Shown here one piece after another: positions 54,471 through 64,000 of a DNA stretch of 64,000 nucleotides (the first letter of the stretch is position 1; each line of letters begins with the position of its first letter). The notes beneath the pieces were generated by a model, which worked only from the letters and a program-made list of their open reading frames with translations, was not told the origin of the DNA and did no database searches. The position numbers were made by a program, and so were the translations under genes. Source of the stretch: Siphonodentalium dalli (taxonomy: Eukaryota; Mollusca; Scaphopoda; Gadilida; Siphonodentaliidae); NCBI GenBank assembly GCA_032622095.1, contig CP136066.1, positions 134,199,917-134,263,916 on the forward strand, in the 5' to 3' direction.

Positions 54471-55043
54471 TAACCCTTTGGACCCTGATGTCCTGAACGT
54501 TAAATGATTCCTACGGGTATATTTCAATGAGACATTCTATTTCACATTCAACATACATGTAGATTATATTGCGGCTACCTTCAGTCGCTCTATATATTTA
54601 TAATGAAATTCTTATAGTTTGCCTACGATAAAAGGCATTTCTCAAAATGCACCTCTGTGCATTCGTGAAGAAACAGACCCCCTGTCACCAATTTGCCTGC
54701 TAAAGTCAGAGATATGAATGAACATGTGACTCATTCGTGCAACGTAGATGCACAATTCTAGGTAATTAATAATTTGTGCTTTGATCGCAAAATTTCTTTA
54801 CGAAATACTTCCCCTTTTTCAACGATAAAAAGCGAACTTTTTGTTCTCAAAATAGGCCTCATGCGTGAAGAAACAGACCCTCTGTCATCAGTTTGTCTGT
54901 CAAAGTCACATGGGTAAACATGTGATGCATGTGTGCTAAGTAGAAGTACAACTCTAGTTGATATGTGCGTTTATTGTGCTGTAATTTCATGTCAATATCG
55001 TATGATTTCCGGACCAGTATTCCTCTCGGGTTCAAAGGTTTAA
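54471..55043. mobile_element. Possible small element with TTAAACCTTTG-like ends and a 200-bp internal duplication
   Basis: CTTAACCCTTTGGACCCTGA (left) and the complement CCTTAAACCTTTGAACCCG (right) form an imperfect inverted repeat. GTGAAGAAACAGACCC recurs at 54665 and 54866 with about 100 bp of following similarity. Confidence 0.45.
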
Positions 55044-55194
55044 GGCCTCACAATAAGCATAATTTTAGAAATATTAAGTGACTGGCAGGTGCATGCTTTG
55101 TCGAGGAATGGGGCCACACACAGTTTGTTCCCGGCTACAGCTTACACTAGAATTGCAGCATAAAATATATAAATTAATGAACAAACATGCTATA

Positions 55195-57830
55195 ATGGAA
55201 GTGTCAATGACTCTGTAGCTGAACTTGAACAGGGGATAATATCATACATTACAATGTTTAAGGAATGTATAAGGAATAAGGAACGCAGAAAGTTTAAAAG
55301 TGACCAGAGGTCAACCCGAAGAGCCATATGCAGTTTGGGATCAATTGGATAAATACTGTTGGCTGTAGGGTATGCCAAAGTATTAAGTGATGCAAATGAA
55401 ACTGTCAATGACACTGTAGCTCAACTTGGAGTAATTTTTTAGCTGAGCAATGAATAGAAAGCTAAAAAAGAAGAAAAGTAAACTAGTGATCACCCCGAAA
55501 ATACATATGAAGTTTGGTGATGAATCTGATGATCAGATGAGGGATGTGGTCTCTAGGGTGCACCAAAGGATTTAGTCATACAAAGAGTACATTCCAAGAT
55601 GGATGGTGGTGGCCATGTTTTTCAATGAATTTCGGTCAAAATAGGAGGCTCCCATCTAGAGGTCACCGCGAAGATCCATATGAAGTTTGGTGATCAACAG
55701 ATGAGAAATGTGGTCTGTAGGTTGTGCCAAAGGATTTAGTCAAGCAAAGAGTAAAATTCAAAATGGCTGTCCGCACCATGTTTTTCATTGAAAATTGTTC
55801 AAATTTGATAGCTCCCATCTGGAGGCGATTCCAAACAGGCCTGTAAATTTTTAAATCAGATCTCCAATAAATGTGGGCTCCAGGGTGTGCCGAAGGATTC
55901 AAATGTGAAATCCAAGATGGTTGCTGGCGGCCATGTTTTAAAACTAATTTCAGTCAAAATATGAGGCTCCCATCTAGAGGTCACCCCGAAGATCCATATG
56001 GAGTTTGGTGACGATCAGATGAGAGATGTGGCCTGTAGGGTGTGCTCGATTTAGTCATACAAAGAATAAATTCCAAGATGGCCACTGGTGGCCATATTTT
56101 TCAACAAATTTGGTGATGATCGGATGAGGGATGTGGTCTACAGGGTGTGCCAAAGGATTTAGTCATGCAAAGAGTAAAATCCAAGATGGCTACTGGTGGC
56201 CATGTTTTTCATCAAAAATCGTTCAAATTCAATGACTCCCATCTACAGGTGATCAGAATTGTGCCTGCATAATTTAATGAAAGTGTTAATGACACTGTAG
56301 CTCAACTTGGAAAGGGAATAAATTTCATGTGCTACAGTCAATGGAGCGATTAGGAATCCGGAAAGTTGAAATGTCTAAGTAATACTTGATTATCAACATG
56401 AAAATCCAAGATGGTTGCTGGCGGCTATGTTTTTTAATGAAATTCATAAACATTTGATAGCTTCCATCTTTAGATCAATATCCAGATTAATATGAAGATA
56501 GGCGATGATCGGCTGAGGGAAGTGGACTGTAGGGTGTGCCAAAGGATTCAGTCACGCAAAGAGTAAAATCCAAGATGGCTGTCAGTGGACATGTTTTATA
56601 GCCGAATAACCCCAAAATGACTCATTCCCATCTACATGTCCATGTTAACAGCCGTGAAAAATTTCATAATGATCAGACCAAAGTTACGACTTGTAGCCCA
56701 TACCAAAGGGTTAAGTCAAGCAAAGAGTAAATTCCAAGATGGCTGCCGGTGGCCATGTTTTATGGCCGAATGACCCAAAAATGACTCGTTTCCCATCTAC
56801 ATGTCAATATTAACATGACAAATTTCATAATGATCCAACCAAAGATACGACCTGAAGCCTGTGTCAAAGGATTTAGTGATACAAAAATATAATCCAAGAT
56901 GGCTGCCGGTGGCGATGTTTTATGGCCGAATGTCCCCAAAAAGACTCATTCCCATCTACATGTCAATATTAACTTCGACAACAAATTTCATGATGATCAG
57001 TCGAACACTCCGGCCTGTAGCCCTGTGCTAATGGATTGAATTTTGAAATCCAAGATGGTTACTGACGGCCAATTTTTTTGGCCAAATGACCCCAAAATGA
57101 CTTGTTAATGCCCATGACAAATTTCATAATGATCCGACCAAAGGTACGACCTGCAGCCCATGCCAAAGGATTTCGTCATGCAACGAGTAAAATCCAAGAT
57201 GGCTGCTGGCGGCCATGTTTTATGGCCGAATGATCCCAAAATGACTCGTTCCCATCTACATGTCAATCTTAACTTCCATATATATTCAAAGAGTAAAATC
57301 CAAGATGGCCATGTTTTATGGCCGATCGACCCCAAAATTACTCGTTCCCATCTGGTTCCCATCTACATGATCTGACCAATGGTACGACGACCTGTAGCCC
57401 GTGCTAAAGGAAATTGTTGACAAATCACACATGCACACACACACACGCACGCACACTCACAGGGACGACGGAAACCAAGCCATGGCAATAGCTCAAACTT
57501 TACAAAGTAAAGTTGGGCTAAAAATGATCTGGCCATACATGTATATACGGGCTGTACGGTGTGCCATTGGATATAAATTTGAAATCCAAGATGGCTGCTG
57601 GCGGCCATGTTTTTCATCGAAAGTCGAAAAAAATTTATAGCTCCCATGTATACAAATGGTAGGTCACCATGAAGCTACATATGAAGTTTGGTGAAGATCG
57701 GATAAGGGATGCAGCCTGTAGGGTGTGCCGAAGGAAATTGTTGATGCACGCACACACACGTGGATGCATGGATGACAACCCATGGCAATAGCTCAAACAT
57801 TACGTTGTAAAGTTGAGCTAAAAATGATAA
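55195..57830 (-). repeat. Long CCAAGATGG-family array with terminal hairpins
   Basis: About 14 diverged units of roughly 160-185 bp. Landmarks: AAATCCAAGATGGCTGC, GGCCATGTTTTATGGCCGAA, GACTCGTTCCCATCTACATG and TTTCATAATGATC. Internal start-type ends AGTGTCAATGACACTGTAGC are at about 55402 and 56280, so several elements are nested or tandem. Hairpin ends with AGCTCAAACTTTA...TAAAGTTGAGCT are at about 57490-57525 and 57790-57822, each next to an ACAC/ACGC microsatellite. Confidence 0.8.
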
Positions 57831-57839
57831 CATTCACAT

Positions 57840-58401
57840 TTAACATCAAATTAAGCATTATATTAAGTTTTGCATTACACCACTGATATAGAATAGAATA
57901 TAAAATATCTATATGAAATTACCCCACGGCCATGACTTTTGCAGACACGTCACTTAGCACAATTGTCAGTGACGCAGGTGTGTGATGTACCGAATTATCA
58001 ATTGCTATTGAAAGGTAAGCTTGCTATTGAAAGGTAAGCTGTTGGGTGGAGTCTGAATTGTGTGCCATGCAAGACGGTGTCAATATCCAATAATATTTTG
58101 TTTTAAATTACACTGACTATGTGGAGAGTCCGTTGAAATTCACTGTCCGGTCATTGATAATAGAAAAATCGAGGCCAAAGCTTTCTTCAGAATGAAACAA
58201 TAAAGATCGTTTCTGCATGGTAAGTTTATTTCCGATACACAGTGAATGTATAAAGGAGGTTACCTCCCCCTACCCCTGGCCATACAACGAGATTGCTATC
58301 CAACAGCGGTGGAGATAATATATGTCCAAACTGTTTACTGTATCATTGTGTATATGTTTATGGGAACAAATTATGTTACTTCACTGATCTTTATAGTGAG
58401 C
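57840..58401. other. Intergenic, nothing recognised
   Basis: A GCTTGCTATTGAAAGGTAA duplication (about 58005-58040) is the only regular feature. Confidence 0.5.
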
Positions 58402-58921
58402 TTATTAATTAATATCTATATGTATTTACTCATATTAATTAATATATATATATGTATTTACTCATATTAATTAATATCTATATGTATTTACTCATATTAA
58501 TTGATATATATATATATATGTATTTACTCATATTAATTAATATCTATGTGTTTACTCATATTAATTAATATCTATATGTATTTACTCATATTAATTAATA
58601 TATATATATGTATTTACTCATATTAATTAATATCTATATGTATTTACTCATATTAATTAATATATATATATATATATATAAGTATTTACTCATATTAATT
58701 AATATCTATATGTATTGACTCATATTAATTAATAACTATGGGTATTTACTCATATTAATTAATATCTATGTGTTTACTCATATTAATTAATATCTATATG
58801 TATTTATTAATTAATATCTATATGTATTTACTCATATTAATTAATATATATATGTATTTACTCGTATTAATTAATATCTATATGTATTTACTCATACTAA
58901 TTAATATCTATATGTATTTAC
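58402..58921. repeat. AT-rich minisatellite, about 30-bp unit
   Basis: Around 17 units of ATATTAATTAATATCTATAT plus GTATTTACTC, some with expanded TA stretches. Each unit contains the palindrome TTAATTAA. Confidence 0.95.
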
Positions 58922-60389
58922 TTGATTTGGAAAGCTTGTGTTGAATATGAAGTAATATGACTGAATTGTTGAATTTAGCTGGAATCAGGAATCCGACGTA
59001 TGATACAGACCAGATATTTGGGTCCAAAACACATGCATGGAATGTGGCATATGAAAAAATGGAGTGGAGGTGTGGTAGCCTCACAAAGACTATTTGTCTC
59101 ACTTTGTACTGACAATTGAAAACAGTCAGTAATTTTTAAGTTTTTGTGTTTGTACAGCACATATATAACTGTCGGATACCCATTTAGGTTTGTACGTTTC
59201 AAGATGGCGGCGCACAATGGTCAGGATAAATGGTATGGGTATATATTGTCTTCAAGCATCAATCAATATACCTTTCGCATGACAGGCATGTGAAATGTTG
59301 CATGTTGCATTTGGCCTGTCAAGTTGTCATAAAATTTCAAAATTTGATCGAGGCGGCGAAATGTTCGCTTTTTAGAAATGTAATGTTGAGGCTATAGGAC
59401 ATTTAATAATAAATGAACCTACATCAAACACCCTCACATATGGACCCAAAGTTGTGCCAGTTTTCCAAAGATAATTACATAATACCAGTAGGCCTACAGC
59501 ATGAGAAACAGCAACAATCTCTTGACACTGACTTGGTCAATAATAAACATTTCCTGTGAATCATCTGTATAATGTGCATGTCTGTCAAACTACATGAACT
59601 ACATGTATTGATCATATGATCCCTATCCACATTCGGATCCCACATACTCTGACGTACTGTACTCTCCATAAGCGCAAGTGTTATTTTATTGGATACCATG
59701 CATGAATAGAGAATATTGATATGATGTACCTGCATGTGTATCATCAGTATGCTGTAGACTGTTTATTTGTAATTGTGCTGCTCTGCATATGTGTGAATAA
59801 ATCAACTTAGTATGCGATAGACTCTTCCCCACATGTGGCAGAACAGAGACTTATGTTACAGAGACCAGACACAATGTAAATTCCCACACATATCACGACC
59901 CCCAGTGTTCAAGTCATTCGTGTCTAATCTACAAACATGTGAAACAAGCAACTATATATGTCCTATTTATAGAGTGCCACATATATAGCTATGTCAGCAC
60001 TGAAATCTATAAATGATGCAGTTGCCATCGTGTACATACACAAATCACGTTAATTAAGGCATGGAAATACAAAATACTCAACTGGTGTGTGAAGATCGAC
60101 GCTGGATTACTTGAATGTGACACAGAAATATACTATAGCGGATTAAAATATAACATCCTTTGAGACCTTATGGAATCTTATTTAACAAGCTATCGGCCAC
60201 CCAAAGCTTCTTCAGGTTATAATAGAACAACAGCAGGAGCAAGATATTTAAAAAAAATATGTGGGAATGCAACAAATAAATCATAAGATGGATGATAATC
60301 GTGATGCTAATTGACACTTATAATCTTGGGCTTACATTATTTCATTCCATGCTTTCAAAAACTTGAAATATTGCCTTATTATAGCTAAC
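58922..60389 (-). other. Probable last intron / 3' end of GTF2A2, terminal exon not located
   Basis: Downstream of the GTF2A2 exon on the minus strand. Candidate acceptors exist, but a terminal exon could not be chosen. No repeat from elsewhere in the window is present. Confidence 0.4.
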
Positions 60390-60516
60390 CTTTGCCATCA
60401 CAAGCAACAATCTTCACTTTATCAACTTTGGCGACTTCTTGGTACTCCCTGATTTCAACATTATTCAGCACAAATGTCCATACGTTATCACAGAAGCGGT
60501 ATGTGTTCAATTTACC
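60390..60516 (-). CDS. GTF2A2: TFIIA gamma subunit, internal exon (partial gene)
   Basis: On the minus strand an acceptor (GGTCTTTTTCAG) is followed by a 127-nt exon and a donor (AAAG|GTTAGC). The 42 residues include [20 protein letters not shown] and [13 protein letters not shown]. These match the C-terminal half of the TFIIA small (gamma) subunit, for example human [20 protein letters not shown] and [13 protein letters not shown]. Known: TFIIA gamma forms a beta-barrel with the alpha/beta subunit and stabilises TBP on promoter DNA in the nucleus. The exon enters in phase 0 and leaves in phase 1. The short terminal exon lies to the left and was not identified; possible acceptors near 60000 and 57883 give only 2-3 codon tails and cannot be chosen between. 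Exons for the N-terminal helical half were not found up to 64000. The gene is convergent with LEO1. Confidence 0.9.
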
Positions 60517-60689
60517 CTGAAAAAGACCAAATGAAATGTAAGAATGCAGGACTAACACGATCATGTAAATTCTTCTTATTGTAACGTTGGGTGGCAGTTG
60601 ATGCCATCAACATGATGGTATCTTAACAATTCAATACAGTTCCAATGAATAACAGACATCTAGTTGATATCATTTTATATACAATTTCC

Positions 60690-60890
60690 CATCCCAGGGA
60701 TGGGGTCAATGTAATTTTAAACTGACTGTAATTTAATAACTTTTTCTCAAGTAATTGAGAGAAATTAGTAGTTGGGCCATTTCTCAATAACACGTAATTG
60801 AACGTACATGTAATTAGTTACTTGGAGAAATAAATATGCAATTCAATTACTTTTTCAATTATATACAATTACATTCCAAAAGAACCATGC
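60690..60890. repeat. TAATTG/CAATTA-rich patch
   Basis: TAATTG and its complement recur many times in both orientations in about 200 bp, preceded by CCCATCCCAGGGATGGGG. Probably the body of a diverged small transposon; only one end is visible. Confidence 0.45.
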
Positions 60891-61121
60891 CTACCATTTA
60901 AAGAGGATGTAATAACCTTCTTTATATTATTGGTGACGTTTCATCATGTAGTTGTGCACCAAAATATTGGAAATAGACCCTGTTTTATGCTTTATACAAA
61001 ATCAAATCAATGTGTATAATTTAATAGTTGCAATGCTTGTACGAAAAAGAAAAAAATTAAAGACATAAATTTATATATGTATGTAGGAGGTACGGCACAG
61101 CGGCATAAATTTATACATAGG

Positions 61122-61275
61122 GAATAATCACTTGATTGAACTGGTGACGTGAAATAATTCATGAGAGGCAGGGACGTTGAACAAACATGAGAGCGCATTT
61201 CACTCCAGTATTTTACAAATAGTCCCTGCATCGAATGAATTATTTCACGTCACAAGTTCAATCAAGTGATTATTC
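61122..61275. mobile_element. 154-bp hairpin MITE
   Basis: GAATAATCACTTGATTGAAC and the following GTGACGTGAAATAATTCAT pair with the right arm ending at 61275. About 50-bp arms with few mismatches, 50-bp loop. Confidence 0.85.
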
Positions 61276-61533
61276 TGTTTATTATATTCCAATGTAAACA
61301 ACTGATTTACCAGAAATTCAGAAATCGCCATTATACCCATGACACATACATTTCAATAGCACGTATGAATACATAACACACTAGTTAAAGTGACATAATT
61401 CACTGGTGAAATCATCGTTTATAATCACTCAAGAAATCAAGGTTAATCACACATAGGAACGTAATGAGGATTAAACTCCTTGAATGCATTAAGTGCCATA
61501 CCAGCTAATTAGGTCTATGTATGTACATGTACA

Positions 61534-61770
61534 TCACACCTGCTTTGTTAAGTTAATTATATACTGTCCATAGTGTGACTCTACAGCCATTGTCTGCTGT
61601 TGCTGATGCTGTCCCATAAGACTTAATTCCAATTGATGTTGGTTGGCCTCTTTATTCATATTAGAATCTTTTAATGCCATTTTAATGATTTGCATGTTTA
61701 TTAGACAAACTTTTCTCAGTCCAAAACAGCTTGGGATATCAGTTGGGATGATTTGGACTGAGCCCTGTCC
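61534..61770 (-). other. Orphan open frame with possible splice donor
   Basis: On the minus strand about 78 codons are open. They include MALKDSNMNKEANQH and a Q-rich HQQQQ stretch; after TKQ the sequence CAG|GTGTGA could be a donor. Part of it overlaps an imperfect AGTCCAAA...TTTGGACT palindrome. No family recognised. It may be a chance frame or a small exon of an unknown transcript. Confidence 0.2.
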
Positions 61771-62164
61771 TGTTGCTCTTCTATAACTATGCTATGACTT
61801 TCATTCAAAAGACAAGTAAATGTGAACTCGGGCATTCACGTGAACCCCTGAATGTGATTAATCATCTGACATGTCTGACAGTGTCTTCAAAATGATATAT
61901 CAGTTACTATGTTAGAAGAAGGTATAGTGATGATATGATCATATAGATGTATTGTTTACAACAAACTCGGTCCAAAACAGCATCAACCCAACCGATATAT
62001 CCCAAGCATTTGTGGACCAAGAAGACTTGGTCTACTGACATGTTTACCAAAGTTTTGGGAATTTTGTGTGTACGAACATTTCAGCTTGTAATTTGAGCAT
62101 GGTTGTATCAAAAATTAATTGCGAATCATGTTGATATACATGTATAAGCATATATAATAACAAG

Positions 62165-64000
62165 GGGTGTGCATCGAAAGATTGTGCTCATCATGTTTTT
62201 TGCCTGAAAGAGTGGATCTGTCACAAAAGAGGTGGCAGTCATGTTTTTTTTAACAAATTTCAGGAAAAAAGGGAGGTTCCCATATAGAGGTGACCCTGAA
62301 ATCACCATATGATGTTTGGTGATGATTGAATGAGAAATGTGACCTGTAAGGTGTGATAAAGGATTTAGTCATATAAAGAGTAAAATACAAGATGACCGCT
62401 GGCAGTGATGTTTTTAACAGAACTTAGGAAATGAAAGTGTCAATGACACTGTAGCTCAACTTGGAAAGGGAAAAAATTCATGTGCTACAGTCAATGGAGC
62501 GATTAGGAATGGGGAAAGTTGAAATATCTAAGTAATACTAGATTATCAACATGAAGATATATAAAGTAAAATCCAAGATGGTTGCTGGCGGCTATCTTTT
62601 TGAATGAAATTCAAAAACATTTGATAGCTTCCATCTAGTAGACCAATATCAAGATTAATATGAAGTTTGGTGATGATCACCTGAGGGAAGTGAACTGTAG
62701 GGTGTGCCAAAGGATTTAGTCATGAAGAAAGCTAAATCCAAGATGGCTGCCAGCGGACATGTTTTATAGCCGAATGACCCCAAAATGACTCGTTTCCCAT
62801 CACCATGTCAATGTTAACAGCCATGACAAATTTCATAATGAACGGACCAAAGCTACGACTTGTAGCCCGTGCCAAAGGAATTAGTCATGCAATGAGTAAA
62901 ATCCAAGATGGCTGCCATCAGTCATGTTTTATGGCTGAATGACCCCAAAATTACTCGTTCCCATATACATGTCAATATAAACATCCATACAAATTTCATG
63001 ATCATCAGGCGAATAGTTTGACCTGTAGCCCATGCTAATGGATTGAATTTTTAAATCCAAGATGACCCGAAAATGACTAGTTTCCATCTACATGTCAATG
63101 CCCATGACAAATTCCGTAATGATCTGACCAAAGGTATGACCGAATGACCACAAAATGACTTGGTCCCATCTACATGTCAATATTAACATCCATGACACAT
63201 TTCATGATCCTACCAAAGGTACGACCTGTAGCCTGTGACACAAGGATTTAGTCATGCAAAGAGTAAAATCCAAGATGGCTGCTGGTGGCCATGTTTTTTG
63301 ACTGAATGAACCCAAAATGAATTGTTCCCATCTACATGTCAATATTAACAAAACTGACAAATTTCATGATGATCAAACGAACACTCCGGCCTGTAGCCAG
63401 TGCTAAATGTTTTTATGCCGAATGACCCCAAAATGACTCGTTCCCATCTACATGTCAATGTCAATGCCCATGACAAATTTCATAAAGATCTGACCAAAGG
63501 TACGACCTGTAGCCTGTGTCAAAGGATTTAGTCATACAAAGAGTAAAATCCAAGATGACTGCCAGCGGCCATGTTTTACAGCCGAGTGACCCCAAAATGA
63601 CTTGTTCCAATCTACATGTCATTGTTAACATCCATGACAAATTTCATTATTATCAGGTATGACATGTAATCCGTGCCAAACAATTTAGTCATGCAAGGAG
63701 TAAAATCCAAGATGGCTGCCAGCGGCCATGTTTTAAGGCTGATCGACCCCAAAATTACTCGCTCTCATCTACATGTCAATGTTAACATCCATGAAAATTT
63801 ATGATGAACAGTAGGACCTGTAGCCCGTGCTAATGGATTGAATTTTGAAATCCAAGATGGATTTCAGGCGGCCATGTTTTTTTCCCGAATGACACCAAAA
63901 TGACTCGTTCCCATCTATGTCAATGTCAACAGCTATGACAAATTTTATAATGATCCGACCAAAGGTACGACCTGTAGCCCATGCTAAAGGATTAAAATGA
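62165..64000 (-). repeat. CCAAGATGG-family array running off the window
   Basis: About ten diverged units of 160-185 bp with ATCCAAGATGGCTGCC, GACCCCAAAATGACTCG and GACCAAAGGTACGACCTGTA. One start-type end AGTGTCAATGACACTGTAGC is at 62435. The expected hairpin end is beyond position 64000. Confidence 0.8.

Larger units (their letters stand above)
60517..64000 (-). other. GTF2A2 intron (upstream of the internal exon)
   Basis: No exon for the N-terminal half of TFIIA gamma was found, so the intron probably extends beyond the window. It holds a TAATTG-rich patch (60690-60890), a hairpin MITE (61122-61275), an orphan open frame (61534-61770) and a repeat array (62165-64000). Confidence 0.5.

Noticed and set aside
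57105-57647. Overlapping 71-94 codon frames on both strands
   Set aside because: All lie in the CCAAGATGG repeat array and differ between its units.
60000-60020. Terminal GTF2A2 exon candidate after an acceptor near 60003
   Set aside because: It would give only a three-residue tail; another acceptor near 57883 is equally possible, so neither was annotated.

Overview
This is a 64 kb piece of an AT-rich animal nuclear genome. Genes are split by long introns with GT/AG borders, and most of the DNA is dispersed repeats, inverted-repeat elements and tandem arrays. The repeat style (head hairpin, then a GTCC-type microsatellite, then tandem units of about 150-190 bp, including an AGCTCACCTGAG-headed family) and the protein similarity suggest a lophotrochozoan, most likely a mollusc and perhaps a bivalve. 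The species cannot be named from the sequence alone.

Positions 1-37238 (+ strand) hold the 3' part of a LEO1 gene, a subunit of the Paf1 transcription-elongation complex. Twelve coding exons join in a phase-consistent chain of 2142 nt (713 residues plus a TGA stop). The first visible exon is cut by the window edge. The conserved Leo1 core (exons 5-10) is recognisable residue by residue. Upstream of it lies about 300 residues of Ser/Arg/Pro-rich repeat in place of the acidic repeats found in human LEO1. The introns carry two hAT-type elements with perfect 8-bp target duplications, Harbinger-like elements with TTA or TAA duplications, a decayed LINE 3' end, a SINE and several hairpin MITEs.

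Positions 37239-60389 are a repeat-dominated intergenic region. It contains a perfect 50-bp inverted repeat with one arm in the LEO1 3' UTR, several hairpin-headed tandem-array elements, a second decayed LINE 3' end (minus strand) and an AT-rich 30-bp minisatellite.

On the minus strand, 60390-60516 is an internal exon of the TFIIA gamma subunit gene (GTF2A2). Its 5' exons must lie beyond position 64000, and its last exon was not located. LEO1 and GTF2A2 are therefore convergent. Both encode RNA polymerase II machinery, one for elongation and one for initiation, but nothing in the sequence shows a functional link from their proximity.
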